Assembly (NCBI GenBank): GCA_951640165.1
Contig: OX621253.1
Location: 15,084,001 to 15,148,000, forward strand
Source of the DNA: Pseudoips prasinana
Lineage: Eukaryota > Arthropoda > Insecta > Lepidoptera > Nolidae
Length of the DNA: 64,000 nucleotides
Direction of reading: 5' to 3'
Shown here: one piece after another, positions 10,509 through 20,326 of the stretch
Position numbering within the stretch: position 1 is the first letter of the stretch
Layout of the letters: every line of letters starts with the position of its first letter
The notes under the pieces: model-generated
The model's database searches: none
Told to the model about the DNA's origin: nothing
What the model saw: the letters and a program-made list of their open reading frames with translations, nothing else
Position numbers and translations under genes: made by a program

Positions 10509-10881
10509 TTAGCTGTGCCCCGCGGTTTTACCTGCGTTAAACTTTATAAATTACTAGCTGTACCCCGCGGTTTTACCCGCATTAAACTTTATATAATTTG
10601 GTATGGAGTTAGCTGTTACCCTGGATTGACACCTCAGGGTGTCAGCTAACTACATACCAAATTTTATCAAAATCGCTGCAGCCGTTTAGACGTGAAGAAG
10701 TAACAAACATACACACTCACAAACTTTCGCCTTTATAATATTAGTATGATAGCATTTGTGATAATCCAGGGCGTCAGCTAACTCCTCGCCAAATTTTATT
10801 AACATCGCTCCAGCCGCTTAGACATGAAGAAGTAACAAACATACACACTCACAAACTTTCACCTTTATAATATTAGTAGGA
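10509..10881 (-). mobile_element. outer Helitron, split by a second Helitron
   Basis: On the minus strand the 5' end is TCCTACTAATATTATAAAGG (from 10881) and the 3' end is a CCGCGG hairpin followed by GGGCACAGCTAA (CTRR) at 10509. The flanks are A at the 5' side and T at the 3' side, as expected for Helitron insertion. The inner copy at 10554-10749 interrupts it between AAATTA and TAGC, and removing it rejoins the usual 'TTATAAATTATAGC'. Confidence 0.8.
10554..10749 (-). mobile_element. inner Helitron, complete short copy
   Basis: Minus-strand 5' end TCATACTAATATTATAAAGG at 10749, 3' end 'ACCGCGGGGTACAGCTAG' at 10554. It sits exactly between A and T of the outer Helitron, without target duplication. 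The interior also holds an inverted duplication (10599-10623 with 10635-10659). Non-autonomous: there is no ORF. Confidence 0.85.
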
Positions 10882-10940
10882 TTGCGTAATTTTTTTTGTT
10901 GATTGGATCTATCTGTAGGGCTCAATACGGAAATATAAAA

Positions 10941-11202
10941 TAACATCTAGGGACAATGTGATGCTAGGATGATCTGTGTGATCATCCTAGCCCCAAACTA
11001 AGCAAAGCTTGTACTATGGGTACCAGGCGACGATATACATACTTATATAGATAGATAAATACTTAAATACATAGTAAACATCCATGACTCAGAAACAAAT
11101 ATTCGTGCTCATCACACAAATATTTGCACTTACCGGGATTCGAACCCAGGAGCCACCAGCTTCGTAGGCAGGAGCACTACCAACTAGGCTATGGTGACCG
11201 TC
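10941..11202 (-). mobile_element. SINE-A copy 3 with tail fold-back
   Basis: Minus-strand SINE-A with intact body and head (B-box complement 'GGGATTCGAACCC'). The tail differs from its siblings: where they read ATGTCACACAGATCATCCTA, this copy reads ATGTGATGCTAGGATGATCT, then GTGTGATCATCCTAGC. An inverted copy of the tail segment is present (arms 10963-10973 and 10981-10991). Confidence 0.85.
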
Positions 11203-11396
11203 AATGTTTTTGAACCTCGAGGAAGTATGGCTGAATGTAGGTATATCAATAATAAAAAAATAAACAATGGTTGATTGACAAGAAGGTCAAGAAGTCAAAT
11301 AATAGATAAGAATTTAGAAGAATAGTTTGGTATCTACCATTTTCAGTAGCATGAGAATTTTATTTACGAAATAACAAGCAAGTCTTCAAATGAAAA

Positions 11397-11455
11397 ACGT
11401 CCACTGTTGGACAAAGGCCTTACCCAAATTTCTCCACAGTGGCAGGTTAGCGCAA
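11397..11455 (-). repeat. R-B repeat fragment
   Basis: 'ACGTCCACTGTTGGACAAAG' followed by 'GCCTTACCCAAATTTCTCC' is a short end fragment of the R-B type. Confidence 0.5.
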
Positions 11456-11576
11456 TATCATATACTACATAATTGTCAGATAATCTCCAAAATTAATGAA
11501 CATCGTCTAATATTTTAGGTAATGTCAATAGTCTTCGCGCGTGCGCACGCCCGAGCGGTCGCTGCGAAATAAAGTT

Positions 11577-12839
11577 ATGACTATGTCTGAGAATAGTGTA
11601 AATACACTCAAGTGTGTTAACTGTAATGTAGTAATATGTGAGGTGCTAGCGTTTATTCGGAATAAACTCGATGTAATGGACAATGAAAGTTTATTAAGAG
11701 TTTGTGTTTCGGCATTCTCTGTAGAGGACATTGACAATGCCAAAAAGTTACTGTTTTCATCGGTTAAAACAAAACATAAGCTTGTATCGAGACGTAAACA
11801 GAAAAAAGAAAAGGATCTTGAAGATATGCTGATGTTAAAAACAGCTGAGCCTGATCAATTACCGATTTTTGTGGCCTACAACTTAGAGAAACTACCTCCC
11901 GTTTGTTTTGATCATATCGACGTAACGAAGTTATTGAAAGATCTAGTGCTATTGCGTGAAGAAATAAATCAGATAAAAGTAAATTACGTGAAGAAAGATG
12001 AACTAGAAAGTCAACAAAAGAAGGATAAACTTACCTTAATAAATAGCCCGGCATCATATTCGAACATTAATATGCGTCATAGAGGAGGGTATCAGTTAGA
12101 CAGTGGGCCGTGTGGATTGTCTCATGTTTCTGAGTCATCGCCGCCGCCGCCGCCGCCGCCGCCGCTGTGTGAAATAAACATACCTCTGCCGTCGTCTCCG
12201 TCAAGCACTCGCGACGCTCGCGCTGATAACAGCTTGCCGGACGTAAACAATATGGTCCAATATCGTTCTCTTTGTCACTCGAACAAGGCGGCGGATAGCT
12301 CTGTTTCACATGCTCCCGTAAACTCAACTTTGCTGGACAGGAATGACAAGATTGTTACCGATATTTCGAGTAAACAATGGACTATGGCTGAAGTAGCAAG
12401 CAAAGGTGAATGGAAAGATAGGGGTCATGATGTCCAATGGACAATTGTTCAGAATAAAAAGTTAAGGAATCGATTCAGTGATAAGACCGGCAAGGCTCAG
12501 TCTGTTCCTGCGGCAAACTTTAAGGCCGCGGAATCGTTTTTACCGCTGTTTGTTTCGAATGTTGATAAGCAAACAACAGAAACGGACATTTGTGATTATA
12601 TTAAAACTAAGACTGGGGTAACCGTAAAGCTGGAGAAAATAAACATGAAGATTGAGAGGACGTATAATGCATTTAAGGTGTTTGTCTCCAAAAATAAACT
12701 GAGCATCTTTTTGGATGACAGTCTTTGGCCTGAAGGAATACGCTTCAGACGATTTGTGTTTTTTAAAAAGAATAAGGATTCTGATAAGTCTCAGTTCCCA
12801 TCTACAAACAAGACACCTACAATCAATGGCTGTGAATGA
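11577..12839 (+). CDS. LINE ORF1 nucleic-acid-binding protein
   Basis: About 420 residues from the ATG at 11577 (a second ATG lies at 11583); the open frame extends further upstream from a GTG. ORF1 proteins coat LINE RNA and assist target-primed reverse transcription. The N-terminal third has a CVNC pair and a conserved-looking helical region with FVAYNLEKLPPVCFDHIDV. A lysine-rich segment (SRRKQKKEKD) and a probable coiled coil (LLKDLVLLREEINQIKVN) follow. Near residue 200 lies a run of eight prolines encoded by a CCG microsatellite (12139-12164). The C-terminal region, about residues 320-410, reads LPLFVSNVDKQTTETDICDY and later SLWPEGIRFRRFVFF. This resembles the RRM-like domain of CR1/L2-group ORF1 proteins. 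No CCHC knuckle is visible. It overlaps ORF2 by 14 nt. Confidence 0.8.
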   Translation: MTMSENSVNTLKCVNCNVVICEVLAFIRNKLDVMDNESLLRVCVSAFSVEDIDNAKKLLFSSVKTKHKLVSRRKQKKEKDLEDMLMLKTAEPDQLPIFVAYNLEKLPPVCFDHIDVTKLLKDLVLLREEINQIKVNYVKKDELESQQKKDKLTLINSPASYSNINMRHRGGYQLDSGPCGLSHVSESSPPPPPPPPLCEINIPLPSSPSSTRDARADNSLPDVNNMVQYRSLCHSNKAADSSVSHAPVNSTLLDRNDKIVTDISSKQWTMAEVASKGEWKDRGHDVQWTIVQNKKLRNRFSDKTGKAQSVPAANFKAAESFLPLFVSNVDKQTTETDICDYIKTKTGVTVKLEKINMKIERTYNAFKVFVSKNKLSIFLDDSLWPEGIRFRRFVFFKKNKDSDKSQFPSTNKTPTINGCE

Positions 12840-15633
12840 CAAAAGTAAAATAACAATATCCACTTTTAATTGTAAAGGTGTGAACAGATCAGTGGATTGT
12901 GTGCGAACCCTTTGCAAGAGTGCCGACATCGTTGCACTCCAAGAAACCTGGATATGGCCACATGATATAGGATTCCTAGGAAATCTAGACGACAACTTCG
13001 CGTACAACGGCAAGTCGGCCATCGACACAACTGTCAAAATGATAACAGGTAGACCGTACGGCGGAGTGGCACTGTTATGGAGAAAATCAGTGTTTACATC
13101 AGTAACGTCAGTGAAGTGTTTAAGTGATCGATTAGTGGCGATAAAAGTTGAATACGAGAACCGTGCTATGTTGATATTTTCGGTATACATGCCCTACGAT
13201 AACGGTAAGAGTGATCATTTAACTTTATTCACACAAACACTTAGTGAGATTATAGCTATTATTGAAAGTAGTGGTATTGAGTGTGTAGTTATGCTGGGAG
13301 ATTTTAATGCTAACCCAGGCTCACGGTTTTTTAATGAACTTATCTCTGTGTGTAATGAACAGACATGGTTTTGCGCCGACTATGAGCTTCTACCTAAGAA
13401 TACGCATACGTTTGTTTGTCAGGCGAGCGGCTCGCGGCGTTGGCTAGATCATTGTTTGATAACAAGCGCAGCCAAAGACTTAGTGACTCATGCGTCAGTC
13501 TCATATGGGGTGTACCAGTCGGATCATTATCCTGTTTTGTTTAAATGTAACTTAAGTAAGGTTAATCAGAAGATATCAGCCCAAAATTCTGTTAGTAATA
13601 AAGTACGTTGGGGTGAAAGAAGTAGTGAACAAATTAATAATTATTATGAGTACTGTAATGATAAATTAAAATTAATAGACTTTCCCAGTGAATGTATAGA
13701 GTGTTCTCATAAAATATGTAACAATGTAGACCATTTTAAATTAATAGATAATTTGTATTTTAACATTGTATCAACCCTCCAAGATGGTGCCGTGCACACA
13801 TATGTTGGTAGTGATTGCATCAGGCGACACAAATATGTCACAGGTTGGAACAAACATGTCAGTGGCGCTCATAGGGAGGCTCGTACACATTATCAGACTT
13901 GGCTTTTGCATGGTTCACCTACTCAGGGGACTATATATCAGAAAATGCGTGATACAAGAAGGATATTTAAGACTAAATTAAAATTTGTTCAAAACAATCA
14001 ACAACAGATTAAATTAGATATTTTGGCAAAAAGTCATACTAAAAAAGATTTTTCTAAATTTTGGAAAACAACGAATAAATTAAAGGCCAAGCCGAGTCTC
14101 CCTGCGAGTGTGGCGGGACTGAGTGAACCTAAAGATATCGCCAACCTTTTTAAAAATAATTTCAGTGTTCGGTCTCCCTTAAAAACAGGGCGGCGGGTGT
14201 CCGATGAAGGGGGGTTTTCGGGTTCTGGTGAGCTTGCCATAATGTTTACAGCTAAGCAGGTCGGCGCTGTTATAAAAAGAATGACAAGAGGCAAGTCGCC
14301 AGGTCACGACGGCCTCAGCGTCGAGCACCTAAAGCATGCTGGGCTACATTTGCATAGGGCTCTTGCTTTACTTTTTAATTTGTGCATTAGCCATAATTAT
14401 CTACCGCAGGACCTTATGCACACAGTGGTAGTGCCGATAATTAAGGATAGGACGGGAGACTCCTCTGATGTGTCCAATTACAGGCCTATTTCGTTGGCCA
14501 CTATAGTCGCCAAGATCTTGGACAGTTTGCTTGATCAACAGTTGGCTCAACACATTGAACTCCATGATGCGCAATTTGGCTTCAAACCTGGTCTATCTAC
14601 GGAGAGTGCCATTCTGTGCCTTAAGCAAACTGTCCAATACTATACCTCCCGAAAAACACCTGTTTTTGCTTGTTTTTTGGACCTGTCGCGGGCATTTGAC
14701 CTAGTGTCTTATGATGTACTGTGGGAGAAATTGCAGAGCGATACAACGGTACCGAATGAAATAACATCCTTGTTTCGTTACTGGTACAATAACCAGAGGA
14801 ATAGTGTCAAGTGGGCGGAGGCTCACTCGGATGTGTACTGGATGGAGTGCGGGGTGAGGCAGGGGGGGTTGAGCTCGCCCCGCCTCTTCAACTTGTACAT
14901 AAACCGGCTGATCGGTGAGCTCAGCAGAGCCAGAGTTGGATGTCATATAGATAGTATTTGTATGAATAATATTAGCTATGCCGATGACATGGCCCTTCTG
15001 AGTCCAACGATAGGCGCTTTAAGGACACTTGTGGCGATTTGTGAGTCCTATGCAGTGGCCCATGGGCTCAAGTACAATGTCAAGAAGAGCGAACTTATTA
15101 TGTTTAAAGCGAGTGCCTTAAATTATTCTGATGTCCCCGGTGTCTCGCTTTGTGGTACTCCTTTAGCTTGGGTAAAGAAATTCAAGTACTTGGGTCATTG
15201 GGTCACTGATGATCTCAAGGATAATACTGACATAGAGAGGGAACGCAGGTCGCTGGCTGTTCGATGTAATATGCTGGTTCGAAGATTTGCACGTTGTACT
15301 GACGAAGTAAAAATAACACTTTTTAAAGCCTTTTGCCAGTCTTTTTACACGTGCAGTCTTTGGACCAGTTTTACGCAGAGGACATACAGTGATCTGCGTG
15401 TCCAATATAATAATGCATTCAGGATACTGTTGGGGCGGGCGTGGCGATGTAGTGCGTCCGGTATGTTTGCGGAGGCGCATACTGACGACTTTTACGCCAT
15501 AATACGTAAGAGGACCGCCTCCATGAATGGCCGGCTGCGCACCGCCACCAACAGTCTCCTGAAAGTGTTTTCAGATCGGTGGGACTCCCCTCTGCTGCGC
15601 CACTGGGTGAGAATCCACACCGTTTTTAATTAA
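12826..15633 (+). CDS. LINE ORF2: endonuclease plus reverse transcriptase
   Basis: 935 residues from the ATG at 12826. The open frame begins earlier at 12715, but the endonuclease starts just after this Met, which lies 14 nt inside ORF1, so I prefer it. It nicks target DNA and copies the element RNA. The apurinic-type endonuclease spans about residues 8-240, with STFNCKG, LQETW, MLGDFNANPG (~155), WLDHCLI and QSDHYPV (~232). The RT domain carries SNYRPISLATIVAK, QFGFKPGLSTESA, FLDLSRAFD (catalytic D ~619), GVRQGGLSSPRLFN (~676) and YADD (~718), then FKYLGHWVTDD. The C-terminal region lacks an RNase H or CCHC motif. All catalytic residues I can check are present. Clade CR1/L2-like, moderate confidence. 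Confidence 0.88.
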   Translation: MAVNDKSKITISTFNCKGVNRSVDCVRTLCKSADIVALQETWIWPHDIGFLGNLDDNFAYNGKSAIDTTVKMITGRPYGGVALLWRKSVFTSVTSVKCLSDRLVAIKVEYENRAMLIFSVYMPYDNGKSDHLTLFTQTLSEIIAIIESSGIECVVMLGDFNANPGSRFFNELISVCNEQTWFCADYELLPKNTHTFVCQASGSRRWLDHCLITSAAKDLVTHASVSYGVYQSDHYPVLFKCNLSKVNQKISAQNSVSNKVRWGERSSEQINNYYEYCNDKLKLIDFPSECIECSHKICNNVDHFKLIDNLYFNIVSTLQDGAVHTYVGSDCIRRHKYVTGWNKHVSGAHREARTHYQTWLLHGSPTQGTIYQKMRDTRRIFKTKLKFVQNNQQQIKLDILAKSHTKKDFSKFWKTTNKLKAKPSLPASVAGLSEPKDIANLFKNNFSVRSPLKTGRRVSDEGGFSGSGELAIMFTAKQVGAVIKRMTRGKSPGHDGLSVEHLKHAGLHLHRALALLFNLCISHNYLPQDLMHTVVVPIIKDRTGDSSDVSNYRPISLATIVAKILDSLLDQQLAQHIELHDAQFGFKPGLSTESAILCLKQTVQYYTSRKTPVFACFLDLSRAFDLVSYDVLWEKLQSDTTVPNEITSLFRYWYNNQRNSVKWAEAHSDVYWMECGVRQGGLSSPRLFNLYINRLIGELSRARVGCHIDSICMNNISYADDMALLSPTIGALRTLVAICESYAVAHGLKYNVKKSELIMFKASALNYSDVPGVSLCGTPLAWVKKFKYLGHWVTDDLKDNTDIERERRSLAVRCNMLVRRFARCTDEVKITLFKAFCQSFYTCSLWTSFTQRTYSDLRVQYNNAFRILLGRAWRCSASGMFAEAHTDDFYAIIRKRTASMNGRLRTATNSLLKVFSDRWDSPLLRHWVRIHTVFN

Positions 15634-15867
15634 TTTGTCTTATTACTAACATTTAGTCTTTAAGTTATTTTGTATACTAACTAAATTCTTTTTTCATGTA
15701 TACTAACAATAGTCTCTAAGTTATCTTGTATACTAACACTATGGACGCATGTCTGAAATAAATTATTTGATTTGATTTGATTTGAATATTATTAGAATTT
15801 GAAATATACAGTACATTTACAGCGCCTGGACATTACAAGGAGAAAAGCTTTGTATTTAATTAATAAT

Positions 15868-16030
15868 AATAATAATATCCTGGGACATTATTCACACACG
15901 GCCATCTGATCTCAAACTAAGCAGAGCATGTACTATGGAAACCAGATAACTGATATATTACATATACTGTTTTTCTTTTGTAAATACATACTTATATAGA
16001 TAATTTGCGCACAGACTCAGGGCTTAGTAT
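15868..16030 (-). mobile_element. SINE-B copy, head missing
   Basis: Minus-strand SINE-B tail and body: AATAATAATATCCTGGGACA, ACACACGGCCATCTGATC, AAACTAAGCAGAGC, then TACATACTTATATAGATAA. It stops before the tRNA-like head. Confidence 0.75.
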
Positions 16031-16192
16031 ATAGATAATTAAAATATTTTAAAAAAATTCCTGCCTAATAGCTTTAATATTTAAAAAATTCTTTATTTTA
16101 TATCTGGTAATAAATGGTCGTTGATGAGATGACTGTTATGTGCGTTTATTTTTAACATTTTATTTCGAAAAGCTATAAACACGTAAAAGATC

Positions 16193-16372
16193 TGATCCCA
16201 AACTAGGTAAAGCCTAGCAACTAGCAACCAGACAACTGATAAACATACTTATATATTTCTGAATATTATAGATAAATTCCACTCACACAAAGATTTGTCC
16301 TGAGTTGGGGTCGAACCCACGACCTTTGACTTAGCAGTCGGAGACACAAATACAACACGCCAGTCAGGTCAT
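16193..16372 (-). mobile_element. SINE-B-like copy with head
   Basis: Body 'GATCTGATCCCAAACTAGG', then 'TTGTCCTGAGTTGGGGTCGA' and the B-box complement 'GGTCGAACCCACGACC', ending 'ACACGCCAGTCAGGTC'. More diverged than its neighbours. Confidence 0.65.
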
Positions 16373-16830
16373 AAACCGCAACATTTACATCTTTTACAAT
16401 TTTATTTTAACCTTTAACAAAAAGGTCATCCATTTCTATCAAAAGAGTTTATTTTCACTTCGTACTGATAAATGTGGGAAGGAATGGAATAAGTATTTCA
16501 CGAGGGAATCAAACTGCAACTCCATCACAATTTACTGTTACCTCGCGGTTATTTCTCGAATAAGTTTACAATTGAATTTCCGCTAGCAGCACCGACTTGT
16601 ATCTCGAACGAGTCCAATGTTTTATTCGATTATTCGATAAATATTTTATTTGCTGCTTTTGTATCGCTAGCCAAGAGTATGATCATATATTATCGATATT
16701 ATACCAGTTGACTGGTATTGTATCGTGACATTATCGAAGCATTTGCGGCAAGCGTATCTAATATAGCGCAGCTTTCTGAAGTTCCTTTACTTCTACTGAT
16801 TTCTACTGCGGTTTGTGTTTATATGATATC

Positions 16831-16870
16831 AGATGGCTAGGTTAGAATGGGACGTCTAACCTAGCCATCT
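16831..16870. repeat. 16-bp perfect palindrome
   Basis: Arms AGATGGCTAGGTTAGA (16831-16846) and its complement (16855-16870) with an 8-nt spacer. Partial pairing continues outward into TATATGATAT. It abuts the Helitron at 16887. Confidence 0.8.
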
Positions 16871-16886
16871 ATATATCATATATAAA

Positions 16887-17097
16887 TCTATATGTATAAA
16901 AAGAATGTTTGTCTGTACGTCCTTCATAGAATGGTAAACAATGCATTTGATCATGTGATGATGTACAGCAAAGTGTCGTTCATGAGACCACGAAGGTTTC
17001 TGAGTTAGTACGACCATTCTTCGACAGATGGCGCTACTATCATTTTTATTTATTTAGTCTAGATAGTGGCGCAGCATGGCGCGCAGCGTACAGCTAG
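16887..17097 (+). mobile_element. short Helitron, variant 3
   Basis: Starts TCTATATGTATAAAAAGAAT after an A and ends GCGTACAGCTAG before a T. These are the terminal TC, CTAG and A/T flanks of Helitrons. The GC-rich 'GCGCAGCATGGCGCGCAGC' before the end could form the subterminal hairpin. No ORF, so non-autonomous. Confidence 0.7.
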
Positions 17098-17102
17098 TAA
17101 TA

Positions 17103-17312
17103 AATAAATATCTTGGGACACACACTGCCATCTGATCCAAAACTAGACAGAGCTTGTACTATGGAAACCAGATAACTGATATACATACTTTTATATTTCA
17201 TAATACATACATATAATAGATAAAATACACCTAAACACAGAATAAATAATCATGCACATCGTTCAGAAACTGGCGTAGCAATCAGGGTCACCAACTATTA
17301 GACTAAAAGGCC
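17103..17312 (-). mobile_element. SINE-B copy, degenerate head
   Basis: ATCTTGGGACACACACTGCC, ATCTGATCCAAAACTAGAC and GGAAACCAGATAACTGATAT match the SINE-B tail and body. The head is badly eroded, with 'ACTGGCGTAGCAATCAGGG' near its end. Confidence 0.6.
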
Positions 17313-17515
17313 AGTTATTATAGTACTAAGCAGTATCTAGACGACAAATCATTAAGCCATCTGGAGGCAGATTGATAATGATTACGCTTAGAATATTCAT
17401 TATATTTAAAACAATCTCTTCCCTGGATCCAAAATGATAATATAATAAAAAATTAAAAAAATCTGTTGAATTGCTCGACAAACATTTAGTTCTGTATGTC
17501 AACAGATTTATAGGT

Positions 17516-17582
17516 TTCATTATCATCATCGTAACAGCTGTAAGAAGTCCACTGCTGGACAAAAAAAGCCTCCCCCAATTTA
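17516..17582 (-). repeat. R-A end fragment
   Basis: 'TTATCATCATCGTAACAGC' followed by 'AAGTCCACTGCTGGACAAAA' and 'GCCTCCCCCAA' is the terminal part of R-A on the minus strand. Confidence 0.6.
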
Positions 17583-17962
17583 TAGGTTTACCGCGGATAT
17601 ATTTAATTGACACAGAGTATACAAATAATATTATAAATAAACTAAGGTTTTACAAACATTTGTATAGCATTGTTAGCATGCAACCTTCGGGAAGTAAAGG
17701 GTCCATTTGACAACGTACCCGGCTCGGACAAAGAAATTGTATGTCCCAACGACGCCAGAAAAATAATAATGCTGCATTAGTGGCAACGTTTAAATTCCAC
17801 AGGTTCAAAAATGGAAAGATAAGTCGACGAGCATGCGCATCCGTTAGGACGTTTCCCTTTAAGACCAGATACCTTACAAACCGTTAACTTTGCGGGATGA
17901 TTTTGGGAAGGATAAAGTTCTTTGGTCCTTAGAGACGTTATTATACTGAGTTAAAGGACTAA

Positions 17963-19412
17963 TTTTTTTTTTTTTTTTATTTATTGTTTGGAAAACCAAC
18001 AGCTATACATAAAAAATATTACTGCCATAATAGGAAACATAAAGCCAATTACAGGTTTTCACGGATAGCGACTGATACACACATACAATGCTTCCGATTT
18101 TACTCTTAAACAGAGTAGCTGAAGACATATTATTATCTTAAAAGTTATTGGAAAAAATTAAGGTTCAGTTGCCTGCGTGCCACCTCGCTCTTGGTATTAA
18201 ATGGGTCAAAATCAAACTTTTTACATATTTTATTAAAATCCTTGCTCGCTCGTACTATATATGAATTTTGCCTATAATTAGTCGACGACAATGGAATAGA
18301 TATAGGTGTATTAAATCTAGACGATCTTTGGGGAACGTTAAAGTGCAGTTTCTGTAAAATATGGGGACAGTCAATCTCATTAGATAACAGCTTTAATAAA
18401 AACGTGCAATCAGCCAAACGCCTTCGATTTATTAGAGGTTGAATGTGGAACTTCTTACATAGGTCTAAGTAATTCGTAGAACTGTAAGGGATTTTGAGAC
18501 GATAACAAAGGAACTTCATAAAACGTTTTTGAATATTTTCCAGGCGATCAATATATTTATTGTAACAGGGATTCCATATTTGTGAGGCATATTCCAGATG
18601 ACTTCTTACGAAAGTGCAATAAAGTATTTTAAATGTTTTAGCTTTTTTAAAGCACCTAGATATCCTTATTACAAATCCCAATGCTCTTGATGCTTTGGCG
18701 ATAGTTTGCTCGATGTGTATGTCAAACTGTAGCTTCGAATCATGATATACACCAAGGTCACGTACACCGTCGCATCTTGGTAATACTTGGCCCTTAAGTT
18801 GGTACGATGTTGACAGTGGGAAGCGTTTCCTGCTAAAAGTGAGTACTGAGCATTTGGATGGGTTAAGGTCTAACTTATTTACTTGACAGTATTTGTCAAG
18901 CCGCGTCAGATCGGATTGAAGATCCACTACATCCTTTGGCGACGATATAATAGAATAAATCTTCATATCGTCAGCAAAACAGAGAAGATTAGAACTTTGA
19001 AGGCAAGAGTCGATGTCGTTTACATATAATATAAATAATAAGGGTCCCATTAAGGAACCCTGGGGTACACCACTAGGAATCAAAACCCAACTTGAGACAT
19101 AATTACTGACAACAACCGCCTGAGTTCTATTTTCTAGGTAAGAAGAAAACCATCGGAGAAGATCTCCATTTATGCCATTTGTCAATAATTTCATTTTTAG
19201 GATGTTGTGATCTATCCTGTCGAAACATTTACTGTAGTCCGTGTAAACGACATCGACTTGTGCTCCACCATCCATTTCTTTCGTGACATAATCGTTAAGT
19301 AAAACGAGATTCGTAAGTGTGGACCTACCCTTTAAGAAGCCGTGTTGTGAAGGACTAAAAGTATTTTTAAGCGCTGCGTAAACTTGATCGTAGACAATTC
19401 TTTCGAAAATCT
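17963..19412 (-). mobile_element. 5'-truncated Jockey-like LINE
   Basis: Minus-strand element with a poly(A) tail (T-run at 17963-17978) preceded by an AATAAAT signal, a 165-bp 3' UTR, and an RT coding region truncated at its 5' end near 19412, where a stop lies just upstream in frame. No clear target duplication was found; CTAAT occurs on both sides. Confidence 0.8.
18145..19412 (-). CDS. LINE reverse transcriptase, N-terminally truncated
   Basis: About 420 residues are open. The frame extends above the first Met (19275) to about 19412, reading IFERIVYDQVY and SPSQHGFLKGRSTLTNLVLL. The order is RT motif A (VVYTDYSKCFDRIDH), motif B (SGVPQGSLMGPLLFILYVND) and motif C (LLCFADDMKIY), then LDLNPSKCSVLTF and DGVRDLGVYHDSKLQF. 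The thumb and C-terminal region follow (FVRSHLEYASQIWNP, RLENIQKRFMKFL). The FADD box and poly(A) tail point to the Jockey group. The endonuclease and the first RT blocks are missing, so it cannot mobilise itself, but the remaining frame has no break. Confidence 0.82.
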
Positions 19413-19513
19413 AATCTAATGGGCGGTTAGTTTAGATCTACCCCTAGATTTATCACTATAGGAAAAATAAACCCACAATAAATTTAGGAAATGGTCTTGG
19501 GGTGTCACTCTAA

Positions 19514-19686
19514 TCACTCTAATATTATAAAGGCGAAAGTTTATGAGTGTGTATATTTGTTACTTCTTCACGGCTAAACGGCTGGAGCGATTTTAATTTT
19601 GGTATGGAGTTAGCTGACGCCCTGGATTAACACATAGGCTATAATTTATAAAGTTTGACGCGGGTAAAACCTCGCGGCACAGCTAG
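19514..19686 (+). mobile_element. non-autonomous Helitron, variant 1
   Basis: Starts TCACTCTAATATTATAAAGG after an A and ends GCGGCACAGCTAG before a T. The subterminal 'GACGCGGGTAAAACCTCGCG' gives the hairpin. 173 bp, no ORF. Confidence 0.82.
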
Positions 19687-20326
19687 TTGTTATATAAAAA
19701 TAATAAATGAACAAGTTTTCTCATGGACAGCAATTTTAATAACTATAATAAGCATTCTCCTCGACACCATTATCGCAATTAGAACATTTCCGAAAGGAAT
19801 TTTATATTAAAACAAAAAATGAAATTATCTGCCTGAAGTTATAACCCGTTTCTTCTAAGGACTTAGCAGTAGCACAGGTGTGGGTAATCTGAAAATCCTA
19901 TTGCTGGCCACCGCACTCCAATTTGGTCTTTATAATGCCCGTGTCAAGGTATTTTATGAAATAACAAGATTATTTCATTTTGCTGTGATTTCGTGCTTTG
20001 TGGTATCATTTAGTGACATGCAATTCATGCAATAATGTTAGTTTTAGAACGGTGTCCTAAATAATGTTTAGTTTTTAGAACGTGTGGTTTCTGTGGATAG
20101 CTTTATAGAGGTAATTAATAAAATAGGCTTTATTTGTGGTCATTTGCGTATGCTCTTGTGACGTGTATATAAAACACTTAGCATTTTTATGGTAATTTAA
20201 GTTTTTAATTATATTTTTAATGACTTGATATATACACAGGGTTTATGGGGTTTATGCACGGGGTGTTTTCTTAAGCATTCATAATCGTTTAATTCTGTAA
20301 CGTCTTGTACCAATCTCATTAGCAAT
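19687..20326. other. no recognised feature
   Basis: AT-rich sequence without domain-bearing frames or recognisable repeats. Confidence 0.45.

Larger units (their letters stand above)
11525..15785 (+). mobile_element. full-length two-ORF LINE, CR1/L2-like
   Basis: A GC-rich 5' leader (CGCGCGTGCGCACGCCCGAG) precedes ORF1 (11577-12839) and the overlapping ORF2 (12826-15633). The roughly 150-bp 3' UTR holds two similar units around 'AAGTTATTTTGTATACTAAC' and 'AAGTTATCTTGTATACTAAC'. It ends in AATAAATTATTTGATTTGAT, a TTTGA microsatellite as in CR1/L2-type elements without a poly(A) tail. I see no clear target duplication; AATATTTTAG at the left resembles AATATTATTAG at the right. No stop or frameshift interrupts either ORF, so this copy could be autonomous. 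Confidence 0.85.

Noticed and set aside
11541..11576. GTG at 11541 as ORF1 start
   Set aside because: A eukaryotic element would use the ATG at 11577 or 11583; the upstream part is GC-rich leader.
12540..13190. Minus-strand 216-codon frame
   Set aside because: Antisense to the junction of LINE ORF1 and ORF2; no domain of its own.
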